Source of the DNA: Sesamum alatum
Lineage: Eukaryota; Streptophyta; Magnoliopsida; Lamiales; Pedaliaceae
Assembly (NCBI GenBank): GCA_034509735.1
Contig: JACGWO010000010.1
Coordinates: 9,189,193-9,253,192, forward strand
Length of the DNA: 64,000 nucleotides
Reading direction: 5' to 3'
Shown here: positions 1-12,503 of the stretch, in pieces
Layout: each line of letters starts with the position of its first letter
Numbering within the stretch: the stretch's first letter is position 1
The notes under the pieces: model-generated
What the model saw: the letters and a program-made list of their open reading frames with translations, nothing else
The model's database searches: none
Told to the model about the DNA's origin: nothing
Position numbers and translations under genes: made by a program

Positions 1-1764
1 AACAAATATTGAGTATAAAGCAAACTAATAGAGTCCTTATTTAAGGACAAGTCTAGGTATATAAAAAAGAAAATAAAAAAAAAGATTGTTCAAATTAACA
101 TTATCATCATACATTGTGACTAGATTAATAAACATGGATAATGTGTCGTATTTGTTGCTTTAGTATGTTGGGAAGAATACTTCAAAGCTTGATAATTAGT
201 AGAAATAATTAGTGAAGGAACTATTACAGTTCAGTTGGATCCTTTCTTATTACAGATGTTAGCAGAAATAGACTAGGGTAAGAAATAAAATTTTTCATAA
301 GGACGGATGGAGTGGTAGTGAATGGGAGACGAGGTTGTGTACATGATATCAAGGGGCTACACGGGATGATCATGTAGGAAGTCTAGAATATACAATATCT
401 GATGTATCCTGGTACTTGAAAAATATATTGGAATCTGAGATCCTCTTACTAGTGGCAAATGATGAAAGAGGATGTGACAGAATTTTTGATTAAACGGTTA
501 ACCTGTCAGCAAGTAAAAGATATATTGGATTATATTAGAAATTTGAAAGTTTAAGTTATTTTTAACTTTGGGGCTTGTTCAATGCTGCAATTGTTATAGG
601 TCACTGATGGGTGCCCAACCAGTATACAATTTATTTTAATTGAAGTACTGACCCGAGAATTATTTCCTTGATTATGTTGGTATAAGTCCTTATGGTGTTG
701 GACAATGTTAAAAAAATTGTGTTAAATATTGATTGTCAATCTAATAAGAAGTTTTTGGTGACATGGGATGTTTGATATGTGAAAATAGACTTATGTGACA
801 GATGGAGTATTGATGATTATGACTAGAACATCAAGCACTAGCAGATAAACTGCAATCTTTATCTATACCTGGATCGAAATAGGAAAAGGACATTACGAAT
901 TTTGTCATTGGGTTGACACATACATTAAAAAAAAATGACGTTGTTTGGGTAATTGTTGATAGACTGACAAAATCAACTCAATTCTTACCTATACGATAAG
1001 GTGATTTCTTGGAGAAAATTAGTTAAGTTGTATTTCACATATATTGTAAGCTTACATGGTATGCCTATTTTCACAATACTTGATAGAGATCCTTGATTTA
1101 TTTCATATTCTGAGATTCTACAAAAGGCATTAGGTACGGAATTATATTTTAGTATACCATTTCATCAAATAAGTGGACAATTAAAAAGGATAATTCAGAC
1201 CCTAAAAGATATGATGAGAGCTTGTACAATGGAGTTTAAGGGAAAATTAGGGGTGATCACCTACCACTAATGGGATTTACATATAATGATAGCTATCCAT
1301 TTTAGCATCAGTATGGCCATATAGGAAGCCTTTTATGAGATATTGATATCTTGTATGGTGGCCTTTTAAGAGATTATAAAAACTTGAAGCCTGAATTGAT
1401 GTGAGAAATGACAAATGAGATATAAATAGTTAATAATATCGATAGAAATGTTACTTTGACAAACACCAAAGAGAGATAGAATATGAGATAGGGGAGGAAA
1501 TCTTTATGAGGTTATCTTCATGAGAAAGATCCCGAGAATTGGTAAAAAAAGGGAAGATTAAGTCCGAGGTATACTGGCCCATACAAAATTACAGAGAGAC
1601 TTGGACCACTAGCGTATTGATTAGCATTACCAGTAGAATTGTCACAGATACAGGGTGAATTTTTCTCTTTCTATACTGATTTGAACCTAGCCGTGTTGTG
1701 CATGAATCAGAAATAGTAATTTAAGAGAAATTAACGTATATGAAACAACCAATAGAGATTTCTT
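1..1764 (+). pseudogene. Ty3/gypsy pol remnant (integrase)
   Basis: Decayed integrase region of a Ty3/gypsy retrotransposon, readable only by shifting frame across many stops. About 400-530 encodes the end of the H2C2 zinc-binding domain, including the pattern CQQVK. The catalytic core reads from about 850 to 1400: a DFV-like block, VIVDRLTKS near 960, and a DRDP-like block near 1085 carrying the second catalytic Asp. About 1570-1720 matches the segment after the core (RPYKI..LG). The zinc finger and core, normally adjacent, are separated by about 300 bp of unrelated sequence (535-830), so a second insertion or rearrangement lies inside. No intact frame exceeds 60 codons. Family membership is fairly sure; the lineage is not. 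Confidence 0.75.
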
Positions 1765-2947
1765 GGTTGGTATTGCATGAATCTAGTGGGTGGTTGGCAA
1801 GGTAGTCGACTGACTGAAGTGACTCACGGGAATCATCATATGGAAGCCTTAGAGGCTTGGTCGGTATGACTAGGATTCCTGGTTCTCATAATACTTGATT
1901 AGTCCTTGGACTTGAGGAATCATGACAGTCGCTTACATATGAAGACTGTATCTTGGATATGGTGACCGGTGACTATATCATGAGGTATGATCATCATAAC
2001 CCTTGTTCAATGCAGTCGAAGTATATAATGAGGTTAGTGGATTACAAGATAGAATCCATCACCTGTCGGTAACATGACAGCAAGTTCTCCTATGCACTAT
2101 GAGATGGTTTAGACTTTCAAGATCTTTCGCCAAACCGATTAATCGATTAGGGATAGATTCCTTTGATCGGATCAATGGAGTAAACACATCTCGAGTATGA
2201 AGTATAGTGGCTTAGTCAAGGATGGAGACTGACTCCCAATTCCATGCCCTAGACTAAGGCCGGAAGACGATTGACGGAAGGACCGTACCCGTATGGAACT
2301 TGGAGCCTAAATGATCACGCCAACATGACCTAGTCTCTAGTGCCATGGACCGTTGCTAGACGACCACCCATGGTGCAGGCTTTTCTGGTTATTGGTTAAT
2401 AAAAAATAACTAATTAAATTGGATTTAATTAATGTGGGATACAAGCGCAAGTCTAGCTGAGGGTGAACTTAAAGAGTCACACACAAATCATTGTGAAAGT
2501 GATGGAATTAATTTCGAAAGATTCGGATTGGTTTAATTCATGAAGAAAAATAAATGATTGCATCATTTATTTGGGATAATCCATTGGATGGATGGCCCAA
2601 GAATTTAATTGATTAGATTAATTAATTTTTGGATTTAGCCTAGTAAATTAATTGAATTAATTTAAAATAGACTTGGGCTAAATAATTAGTGAGTTTGGAT
2701 TAAGAATTATGTAGTAGATGGGCTTGTTTAATTAATGGATTGAGTTCATTAATTAGTGGAGAAAGGCTTAAATTAATTAGTTGAACTAATTAATGGTTTA
2801 GATTTGAATAATGAATTAGATTCCCCTTAATTATGAATCTCTCATTCCACAAATACAAGGACACACACTCGGATGTGTAGGTGTGTGTGCGCTGATGCTT
2901 TCCAACTAATTCATAGAGACATGAATACATATTGTGGAGATGTGTGC

Positions 2948-3021
<74 letters not shown>

Positions 3022-3561
3022 CTTGGCTTCGGTTTCATAGGAATAACAACCCAAAAAATTCCCTTCTTCTCCATGATTTCATATTTTTCTTGAATTAGGT
3101 TTTAGTTGAGAACAACGGAAAATCCGAATACACTAATTAATAGTGTGATTCAGATTTCGTTTCTTCCACTGACCTAGCCCTTTCTAGCAAGAGGGTTGGA
3201 TCTATCTTCCCGGTGTGGTGTGGACTTGCTTTAGAGGGGTTCTACACTTGAACCCTCTAAGTGAATGGATACGGAGAATTCGATTTGGAGTCAATGCGTG
3301 TAGCCGAGCTGAACGAAAAAACAAAAAAGGTTTATTTTTGTGGTTACTCTGCGTTCTCCTTTTATTCCTTTGGAACTTCTATCAAACGTATGCTTGTTTA
3401 TTTTATGTTGCTTATGCATTTTAATTGCACTTAACCCCCGGGAATGACCAAAGGGAACACCCCTTTGATCAAAGTTTTAATTCTGTACTGTTTTAATTTC
3501 CATTATTTGTCATGCTTCCGCCACGTTCCCTGGTCGATCCGCTATGTTTCAATCACAACAT
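1765..3561 (+). mobile_element. LTR sequence of a second retrotransposon, inserted in the gypsy remnant
   Basis: Non-coding, LTR-like block. Its 1780-2800 part is similar in sequence and order to 10905-11560 (same strand) and to 9350-10470 (opposite strand), so it is a dispersed repeat. It contains AT-rich alternating ATTAATT stretches, a TC microsatellite, and at about 3500-3560 an LTR-3'-end-like segment (CTTCCGCC..CGTTCCC) ending in CAACA. Gypsy-derived LTR sequence follows. Boundaries are approximate; no target duplication was found. Confidence 0.5.
2953..3019. repeat. (TC)n microsatellite, about 67 bp
   Basis: Uninterrupted TC dinucleotide run of about 33 units inside the LTR-like block. 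It produces a spurious Arg-Glu repeat ORF on the minus strand. Confidence 0.97.
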
Positions 3562-4709
3562 TCTCGATTTATTCATTATATGTATTAGAACTCATTATAG
3601 GACACCAGGGGAAAGTACAAGAGTGAATTAATCATTCTACTAACAAATTCATTGTGAGATTGAGGTAAGTACAGTTAATTAGATTTATATATGTAGGGAT
3701 ATATATATTCTTGTGTTATATACATAATCATGAATTGTTGGCTATTTGTCTGGATTATCTTGTTATTCTGTGAAATTGTTATCATATGCTTATATGTGAT
3801 TATATATCATTATATGATAGTGCGTCGCTATGCTATTTCATTGTGGATTGAAATTGAATGATGAAATTATTGATGGAAATATTGTGAATTGAGATGAAGA
3901 GATGACTTATCTAACCTGGGCATATTCAATGGCTTATGATGATATAATTGATGACGAGTTGTGTGTTGTCATGACAACGTGATGATGTGATATGAGAAAA
4001 ATGAATATACAACTAGCTACCATGGCGCAAAGAGTACTGGAGTATTTCAGATAACGGGAAATATCCTGTGTTGATGGCTACACACTAGGGTAGTGTACGT
4101 GTGCCATTTTCAGTATGATGTCCTGTGTTGATATTGCTACACACTTGGCCAATGTGGGGATATCACATACGAAGCCTGCGATTATATGATATTGATTGAG
4201 CTGATGAGAGCCGAAAAATCCATTGAATATACTCCAGCTAGGCCAAGCAGGGCCTCAGAAAGTAAACGATAATGTTGGGTATTATGTTGTGGATTGATTT
4301 ATGATTGTTGGTATGTGTATTTCTTGAATTTATTGTGATTTCATGATGAGTATTAGTTAGTTGGCGCCATTGCATGAGTTTGTCTTGTTGTATATATGTG
4401 TGTCTATATATATGTGCTAACTAGTTATACTTCTTGAGTAGGCAGCTCAATTCATGCTACATATTTTTCAGGATATAAGTCATAAAGACTAGTTGAATTG
4501 GATCATAAGTCGTGATGCCAGTCTTATTAGGTGGGTCAGCCGGGACATCTTGAGTTGGGATCTCTAACTACATAACTACAAAGATATTAAATTTTGATTG
4601 AATTTGTATTTCACGATTCATTGATTTTAATATAAAATACTTTTAGGGTTTAATTATGGAGGATGTATTATAATTAGTTGTATTCAAGCGTAGTGATGTA
4701 GGGGGTGCT
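3562..4709 (+). mobile_element. Ty3/gypsy LTR, 3' portion
   Basis: LTR-type sequence ending in GGGGGTGCTACA at 4709, the CA-type end typical of plant gypsy LTRs that finish in GGTGTTACA. It contains a GAGGTAAGT-like splice donor context near 3660 and the characteristic segment with GTGGGTCAGCCGGG near 4530. It probably belongs to the element whose integrase remnant lies at 1-1764, with the 1765-3561 LTR inserted between. The 5' end was not identified. Confidence 0.5.
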
Positions 4710-5958
4710 ACAGATACCAAATATGCGTTAATTTGATTTTATTTTTATATGCTTCTTCTACGTTTAAGGCATCGCGGCCGACATCAATCACTTTCATTTC
4801 AAGCATCCGACTCAATTTTATCTCAATAAATTGAGATCCCCATGATCTAGGATGCTATCTAATTCTAACATGTAGAATTAAGTGGGATGTTAACTTAATT
4901 TATGTTATTAAGACATCTACACAAAACTCAATTTTAGTTGGTTGTCAATAACAATAAATTATGTTGGATCACTAACTCTCCCACTCGCTTTCATGTACAC
5001 TTTTTGTTCATTAACTTCTTGGCAGCATCAAAACCCTTTTGATTCATCATCCAAGATGAAAAATCCAATTTTAGGAAATTCCCACAACATTGCAAACTCC
5101 TTTGATTGCTCCGATTAGATGAATAATTGTACGTGTTTCTCTCTAAGAAACAATCCTTTTCATCCATTTGCAAACCTTGTAGTCATGCTACGTTATTAGG
5201 GCAAACTATCTCGTTATGGATTTAAGCGTAATGATTTGTTCAAAGAGATTTCTCTTGTGCAATAATTTCTCTTTGAGCTCACTTTTTCAATACAAATCTA
5301 GTTTTATCGGTCATTACCCTTGTATCAACCTCAAGTCGTTGTAGACCTTTGTGCAACCAACAGATGTTATGCGTACATGGAGAGTCTACCAAGGTGATAC
5401 CATGTTGGTGTATTAGAGTCTATTACGAATTACATAGCTTTTGTCAGATTCTCAGCTTGATCTCATATATCTTTTCTCCATATTTACAAAGACACTAGTT
5501 AAGAATTGGTTATCATATCTTACCCAACAATAAATGTATTTGTATGTCTATATGATTGCGCATAATATTGATGAACGGTCAAGCACATCCACTTAGAAAT
5601 ATTCTTCCTTTAGCTTATTCAAATAAATTTTCTCCATGACAAAGTAGTTGATTGATTTGAAAACAACACAATTTAGTAAACTCACTGACCACACTAACAC
5701 GAGTCATGAGAAAATCTTATATTTTTTGTTTATACTAATAATTCACATTCCATAAATCATGCATCTGTGGAGATATGTAGTAACGAAACTGCTCAAATTC
5801 TTATGTCCATTTCCTTAATCATGGTTAGCGCCAAATAATGACAATCACGTCTTCGGAACTTCAAATACCCAATACAGTCATTACATTGAGGCTAATTGAT
5901 ATCAACTTTTATTCCCATTAAGAAATAACTCGAGTTCCACACATTGTCAATAAACTAA
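4710..5958. other. Intergenic; no gene recognised
   Basis: AT-rich sequence with scattered stops in all frames. The longest open stretch is a 60-codon minus ORF at 4991-5173 without recognisable motifs. Some text (4760-5400) has the look of retrotransposon LTR debris, but no partner was found. Confidence 0.5.
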
Positions 5959-7454
5959 TCAAACAGAGTGAGCAATGGGTGCACATAATGGTGGATTCTG
6001 TTTGCCAACATATGTGGGCTTGACGTTGACGCATTTGGTGGTGATAGGGCCTCTGTTTCCATTGTATTTAAGATCAATGTCACCCACCACCACATTTTCA
6101 CAGGGCTTAAGATTGCTGCAAAGAAGCGTTACTGCCTCTTCACTATTTGTTGTCCCCCGAATGTTCTTAAGGTTGACCGTACTGATCTTGATAAAGGATG
6201 GTCTCTGCAAATGATCAAAAGTTTAATCAATAGTGTATAAGCATGAATACTTAGAAAATAATTATTACAATAAAGCATTAACAAAATAGTTGAACTTACG
6301 TCTCGCTTGCAAAGATTATGTGGGCAGTATTCTTGATCAATGATGATTGGATTGCTGACATTGTCCATGATTAAGTCTTCAAAATTCAAATTAGTGATAC
6401 TCAATTGAGCTGGAGTAGAGGGCCATGTCTTGACCCTAACACCATTTTGTGTTCCAATGAAAGTGCAATTCTTCACGTATATCCCCACCACATCTTTTTC
6501 AGTTGCATATCCTCCGAGGCTTCCAATGCTAATCCCATGGCCCGGGCCACAAGTCACATTTTGGATGTGAACTTCTTTTGTGTCATCACCAATGGAGACA
6601 CAGTCATCTCCAGTTCTTATGATAGAATCAATGATATTGATCCCTGTGGAACGACCTAAGTGGATTCCGTTTGTGTTCGGGCTCTCATCAGGAGCTGAAA
6701 TTGTGAAATGGCGAAATGTTACATTGTGGCTCGATATACAGTTCACGTGAAAATTCTTGCTATCTTTGGTGGTCACATCATGAATGATGGAGTTGTTGAT
6801 GAAGTTAAAGCTCAGGTTCTGCATACAACATAAAATACGAACGTAAGGTAAATTATAAATTTGTTCTCTACCTTAATGAATTGAAATTATATTTGGTATT
6901 ATAATTAGCTAAGTAGGTAGCTTACATAGGGAAGTTTGGGGCAATTTTTATTTTTGTGGCAATCATTCATCTTCCATGCTGTCTGGCCTTGACCGTCAAA
7001 AACTCCACCACCAGAGAGGGTGAAATAATTGAGATAATTTATGGTAATCCACTGCCCTTTTTTGTCAGGTAGTTGATTGGGATCCGGAAAGGCTTTCAAG
7101 GTGCCTTGCACTTCAAGTTCGATAGGGGCCTTGTTGGGGCCTTCTAGTTTCACTTGACTTAGAATAAAAATATCTTTAGGGATCACAATTTTGCTTGGTA
7201 TGGTTGATTCACATGCCTCCTTCCAAGCTTTTGATAAAGCCTAACATTATGCATACAATAACTTTAAAACAATATTATTATGAATCATTCAATCATAATA
7301 AATGGAGACAAAAATATGATTTTACCTGACTTATGTCTGCACCAGAATTAGCACCGTACTTTCTGACATCGTATATCACAGGCGTTTGGGCATTAACAAT
7401 GCAAGCCGACAATGTCGAAAATAAGAAAACGCCAACAATGTGTTTTATTGCCAT
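5959..7454 (-). CDS. Exopolygalacturonase (GH28), four exons
   Basis: Predicted secreted exopolygalacturonase (galacturan 1,4-alpha-galacturonidase type) that hydrolyses pectic homogalacturonan in the cell wall. Exons, minus strand: 7454-7326, 7240-6926, 6818-6300 and 6204-5959. All introns are GT-AG in phase 0, giving about 402 aa. Residues 1-23 form a signal peptide (hydrophobic core, then VNAQ). Family motifs are all present: NTNG about 196-199, GDD about 218-220 (catalytic Asp pair), GHG about 241-243 (catalytic His) and RVK about 276-278 (usual form RIK). The length and the start VYDVRKYGA-like (VIYDVRKYGA) match the pollen-type exo-PG subfamily. The start is the only ATG preceding the signal peptide. 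No frameshift or stop interrupts it, so it looks functional among transposon debris. A pollen role is inferred from family resemblance only. Confidence 0.93.
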
Positions 7455-7527
7455 TATCTTAGTGCTTCTTCCTTTGGTGCAGTAGTTAAATGTGTATGTG
7501 CTTAGGGGACATCATTATTGAAGTTAA

Positions 7528-7538
7528 GAATTTATAAT
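7528..7538 (-). promoter_or_regulatory. Putative TATA box of the polygalacturonase gene
   Basis: ATTATAAATTC on the minus strand, about 75 nt upstream of the ATG at 7454. This leaves room for a short leader of roughly 45 nt. Confidence 0.45.
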
Positions 7539-8558
7539 GTCTTGAGGGGAGCTTTGAATGCCGTGAAATATGTGTTGCCAATCATCCATAAATTATTTCC
7601 ATGTGAACAAGATTTCATTTTGTTGTTGAAACTCTTTTTCATACCGAGCAAATACCGTCTTATACTAATTGTCATTCAAATTTTTGTGGCTAGGAAACAA
7701 ATGTGTATTTGTAGATATTATGATGTTTTACTTTTTATCAAAAAGATTTCTAACAATCTATCACCTTTCTTAATTTCGAGGCATAATTGGCCTTTTTGCT
7801 ATTGGATTAAACCTTAGAAAGTACATGGACTCAATAGTTTCCTGATTTGGTAAAGATTTTAAGTAATGAGGTATTTTTAAGAATCATTGTCAATGGGACA
7901 AACAAGAAACCAAGCATAGCAATGGGTCATATCATTACGAAATAATATTATTGTGCACTTCTCCTACATTGATGTGCTCTAATAAGCTCAGTTCCTTGTT
8001 AAGCATTAAGACCATATTCTGTCACTTTCTTTTTGAAAAAATCATATAGTTTTATATAAATTTCCACTTGTTCTATCTCTTAGAGAACCTTCACTGGGAT
8101 CCCCAGTACTTCACCTATTTCACTTTCTTCATCATTTGTATTCCACACTCTTGAAGTTACCTCTCTTGTTTAAGGATCTCTACGGCTTTAGAAAGTTCTT
8201 TGTTGGGGAAGAAACTACATCATCTATATCAAACAATAGTTGCTCAATTTCCTATAATAGAGGTCGAGCATTTTACTCTTTTAAATAACAAGTCACATTG
8301 TTTATATTTGATAATTTTCATGTAACTAGCTGATTTCTAACCTCAATATATTTTCATACTTTTTTAATAATATTTGATAAATATGAAATCAATTGATCTT
8401 ATAATATTAAGCTAATGAGAAGTCAATTCCGCCAAGATTCCTTCAAATGCCGGGGACACAAGATTTCAAAAAGCTAAAAAAGCCTAATTTTAAGTTATTA
8501 CACTGTCCCTCTTGAACTTTGTGTGAATCTTTCATTTTGCAATCCCAATTTAAAGAAA
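7539..8558. other. Intergenic, with a faint coding-like trace at 8080-8260 (minus)
   Basis: No supported gene. The minus-strand translation of about 8080-8260 has protein-like runs (ESEIGEVLGIPVKVL; EIEQLLFDIDDVV) broken by stops, so it may be an old gene or transposon fragment of unknown family. Confidence 0.35.
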
Positions 8559-8590
8559 CTAGAACAAATCATGTGCGTTGCACGTATAGA
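8559..8590 (-). mobile_element. Helitron 3' terminus (5' end not found)
   Basis: On the minus strand the sequence ends with a short hairpin (GTGC-AAC-GCAC), then about ten nt, then CTAG followed by T. This is the terminal architecture of Helitrons (hairpin plus CTRR, inserted before T). No TC-starting 5' terminus could be assigned upstream, so the extent is unknown. Confidence 0.5.
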
Positions 8591-8880
8591 ATTATACATT
8601 TAAGGTAAATATATCACTCATTAACTTCAAAAATATATTAAGTTCATAATTTCATTTATATTTATATCATTGATGAAAGAATCAGTATGATCCATGAAAA
8701 CATAAACGCAACAAAAATTCAAAAAATATTTAAACATGGAATAAAACCGTATAGGACCAAATTCAATTTTACGAGCGTTCAACACTACTAGAATAAAGGG
8801 ACATACAAGTTGCCAAATTTTGAAAATAAAAAAGTGCATGGAAACGTAAGTTGAACATCACCTTTATAGTTTTCTTCAAA
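8591..8880. other. Intergenic or Helitron interior; nothing recognised
   Basis: AT-rich, no coding potential. It may be the body of the Helitron whose 3' terminus lies at 8559. Confidence 0.4.
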
Positions 8881-10530
8881 CTGGTACTAGTGTTGATTTC
8901 GTTCTTCCTTTTCGGTTTCCATGTAGGAGCCAAACCAAACTCCCTCTATGATGTCCAAACGACACTGTTGGATTCCGTCTTGCTATAAACGAACATGTAT
9001 AAGGAAGAAAATCCAAAATGATAAAGTACTATTAAATTAGTATAATCGTTTTGTTTCTTAGTTCTTCACTTGCAACACTTGCAAGAAGAACACAAGAGAC
9101 GAGAGAATTATGGAGAGAGGACAACCACGAGCAAGGAAGCAAGAGATGTAAAGCAAAATACAAAAATATGCAAACACAAAACTACACAAGCACACTGAAC
9201 ATGAAAAGTATATATGCCTTCATGCACATGACCGTGTGTTATGTGTGTGTGGATTAACCCCCCCCCCCCCCCCCAACCCCAACTTGCTCATATCTTGCTA
9301 CATGGTGAGGGAGTTGCAACCTCCTACAACCTCCCTCAAATGGGTTCACAGGCTTGAGCTTGAATTTAATTAAATATGGGCTTGGGGTTGACTTTAATTT
9401 TAGCTATTAAATTAATACAAGCCCAACTACATTTAATTAGGCCTACCAATTAACCTCATTAATGTTAAGTCCCAATCTGAATTTATTTAATCACATAAAC
9501 AAAGCAAGGCGAAATCAATTAATTAATTGACCTCATTAACTAATTAAGTCCAATAAATAAATTAATCTCATTAATTTAATTTGGACAAGGCCCAATTTTA
9601 GTTAATCATATCAATTAAAACTTGGGATCCCATCTCATGGGCTCTCCATTAAATGATCATATCACTTAATTTTTAAAATTAATTTGAACATTTCAAATTA
9701 ATCATGTTCTTCTAGAATTAATTCATAATTAATTCCAACAAATCCACAGTTATACGTGTGTGACTCTGTAGTTCCACCTTCAATTAGACTTGGACTTGTG
9801 TCAATACACAATTTAATTGATAAACACTTTGCACTAGATTAATTAAATCTCATTTAATTAATCACTCCGGATTAACATATAATCAAGGACTACCAATTAA
9901 CATAGGTGGTCGTCTAGCGATGGTCCATGGCACTAGAGACAAGTGAAGATAGTGTGAACATGTTGTCCACGAGTACATACGAAGACGGTCCTTCCATAAG
10001 TCATCTTTGGCCCTTAATATAAGGCATGGAATTATATATCGGTTCCCATCCAGGACCAAGAAACTATGTATCAACTCTAAATCCGTTCCTATGTCATTAA
10101 TTGTTGCGGCCATAAACTTTATGGAGCTAGATAGAATTCAGAGAATATAGAAGATCTCTATTATCTCATGAGAGGAGACAGATCCTATTTTGGAACTCAC
10201 TGGCCACTAACGTGTTTCGAATGCACTGGAACATGGTGTATAATGGCCGCGTACAGACACAACCACCATTTGCCAAGACCAAGATACAACTGCCCCACGC
10301 AGGAGACTACTGTGGATCCTCAAGTCTGAGGACTAATTCCATACTATCAGATTTGGAAAATTCCAGTCATACCTATCGTGTCACTTGGACTTCCATATGG
10401 CGATTCCCCACGATTCAGTTTAGCTGGCTTGACAATTCTTTGTCAACCACCCACCAATAATGTATAGGCATCACATGTCTGTCATCAATGAAACGTGACA
10501 CCTATCCTATGGATACATTCATTGGTGCAA
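8881..10530 (-). mobile_element. LTR-like repeat, reverse copy of a head-to-head pair
   Basis: The reverse complement of 9350-10470 is similar over most of its length to 1780-2800 and to 10905-11560. Shared landmarks include the block around the CCATGGACC motif (plus CCATGG at about 9928), the ATATGGAAG..GGTATGACT segment (reverse complement at about 10360-10400), and the ATTAATT-rich tract. A microsatellite-like leader at 9000-9250 corresponds loosely to 2880-3030 of the forward copy. Boundaries are approximate. Confidence 0.5.
9258..9274. repeat. Poly(C) tract, 17 bp
   Basis: Homopolymer run of C; on the opposite strand it lies where the forward LTR copy has its TC microsatellite region. 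Confidence 0.9.
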
Positions 10531-10904
10531 GTTGTTAGAATAGGTGAACACGAAGCCAATTATATTGGCCTTTATATAATCTATTTGACAATTTTGATGT
10601 AATCTTATTTAATGAATAGAAATGAGTATTTATTCTTTGGCATTTATCCCTTTTGTGCTAATTTATTTATGTTGAATTTCATTAACATCACAACAAAACC
10701 CACGGACTATAGTGACAATCGATACAGTTGGGTCGCACATTGGATGACGGCTATGAAACCAACTACTAAGAGTTGGGACTTAAACGTTTCAAGCTCTAGA
10801 CCTCAAGACAAGGCATCGAGTATCCTATGGAGGCTTACACTAAGCATTGCTTTCATTCGACTGTGTCGTGTTTCACCGGCAAACAGACATTGGGCGTCTA
10901 GGCG
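10531..10904. other. Spacer between two inverted LTR copies
   Basis: About 370 bp joining the divergent copies. It includes TGTTAGAATAGGTGAAC at 10532, a plausible LTR start, so this may be U3 sequence of the forward copy. No coding capacity. Confidence 0.35.
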
Positions 10905-11560
10905 ATCTTAGTGGGTTAGTTTGACCGGGTGTCGAACCAATTGAACTGACTCATAGGGAATCATCATATGGAAGCCTTGGAAGCTTGGTAGGTATGACTT
11001 AAATTCACCAGTCTGATAGTACAAGTAGTAGTCCTCACACTTGAGAGACATAGCAGTCACGTACACACGACGATTGTGTCTTAGATGACAGGTTATCATG
11101 TCCCGGACATCATCATAAACCTTGTCTAGTGTAGTAAAATGTATAGTGAGGACAAGAAGAGGATCTGCCCCTATCAGTATGTGACAGCAGTATCTCCTCT
11201 CCACTTGGAGACATGTTCATGCTTTCTGAACTAGTGGTTTTCTTTATTATTGATTAATCAGGAACGACTAATTAAATTGAATTTAATTAATCAATTGTGT
11301 TGGACACAAAACAATATCTACCAGAGGGTGAACCTAAAGAGTCACACACAAATCACCAAGGAGGTGGAGTAATTAATTTGGAATTAATTTTGAGAGATAT
11401 AAATAGTTCGATTATTTATGCATGGGATAGTCCATTGGATGGATGACCCAAAATTAAATTAATTAGATTAAGTTAATTGGGTTTATTCTAATTAATAAAT
11501 TGAATTTATTAATTAAGAGTATTGAGCTAATGTCATTAATTACATTAAATGACATTGCGC
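10905..11560 (+). mobile_element. LTR-like repeat, forward copy of a head-to-head pair
   Basis: Similar to 1780-2800: same order of blocks (ATCATCATATGGAAGCCTTG, GGTATGACT, the ATTAATT-rich tract, GGTGAACCTAAAGAGTCAC and GTCCATTGGATGGATG). It is truncated at its right side relative to the 1765-3561 copy, lacking the microsatellite and 3' terminal part. Confidence 0.55.
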
Positions 11561-12001
11561 GTAATTTAGTTGAGGGAATATTTGCAAAAACTTTTGCTTT
11601 TAGAAAACTAATTGTTGTAGAGAAAGTCAGAAGTCAAAGTAGAATTAAAAGTTTGTAGTATTTGGAAAAAAATTAAAAAGTAGAAAAAAGCTAAACTAGG
11701 AAGTGTTTGGAAAAAAAGTGCTTATTCGAATCATCTTTCGATAACTTATGCATTTATCATTGAGAATGATATTTAGATCGGAGGTTGTATTGGACAATAA
11801 AGCAACTTTTTGAACTATTTCTCACTGGATAAGAGTTTGAAAACAAAAACCAATTCGAAGACTCAACATTGAATTCGAACATTTCTATGCATAAATAAAA
11901 GACAACATTAACTCAATAACTTTGTGTAGTTCAATAGAAAAGACCAGGAATACCAATCCATTGAAAGGTAATTGATGCACATATATCATCCCTTACTTTA
12001 T
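11561..12001. other. Intergenic; nothing recognised
   Basis: AT-rich, A-rich sequence with a short internal similarity (GTTTGGAAAAAAA repeated near 11660 and 11710). No gene. Confidence 0.5.
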
Positions 12002-12425
12002 TCATTGCGCCGTCACTTTGTTCATTACACCCCTGTTGACACATCCACTACCCGCCTCATCATCGTTTTCATCATGCGATACACTATTAGAATTATTCTC
12101 AAACAATAAAAAATCTTTATCTTCCAAATCATGCTTGCGAATATAGTTGTGTATTGCCATTGCAGCTGAGACAAGAGCAACTTGATCTGACCATTCAATG
12201 TTGACAGGAATACCAGTCATTGTATAAAAAATTTTCTTCTAGATGCCAAGGGAATGTTCAATAGATCCACGCAATGAGGAGTGCAGATGATTGCATGCTT
12301 CAAAGTGATTAGAATAAGATGATGCAAGCACGCCGAAATTCCAAAATATAGTATTTATATCCTTTGTATGGAGCAAGAAATCCATTGATATTTGGGTATC
12401 CAACATCAACAAGATAATATTTTCC
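12002..12425 (-). pseudogene. PIF/Harbinger transposase fragment (C-terminal)
   Basis: Minus-strand translation gives YYLVDVGYPNINGFLAPYKG, the block around an acidic catalytic residue in DDE_Tnp_4 transposases (usual form YLVDAGYP..GFLAPYRG). Frameshifted remains of the H-SSLR-IE-G segment follow. The 72-codon open stretch at 12002-12220 then has the family's C-terminal helix (ALVSAAMAIHNYIRKHD). Stops and frameshifts make it a dead fragment; the N-terminal half, the Myb-like partner ORF and terminal repeats were not found. It could alternatively be a decayed domesticated ALP1/HARBI1-like gene, but nothing favours that. Confidence 0.8.
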
Positions 12426-12503
12426 TATATTTAGAAAAAACAATGTCAAGATGTAACTAATAGTATATTTATTTAGTTAGGAATATAGGATATGATATTT
12501 TTC

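Noticed and set aside
2790..3074. 94-codon minus ORF with a long Arg-Glu repeat
   Set aside because: It is a translation of the TC microsatellite in an LTR; no other support.
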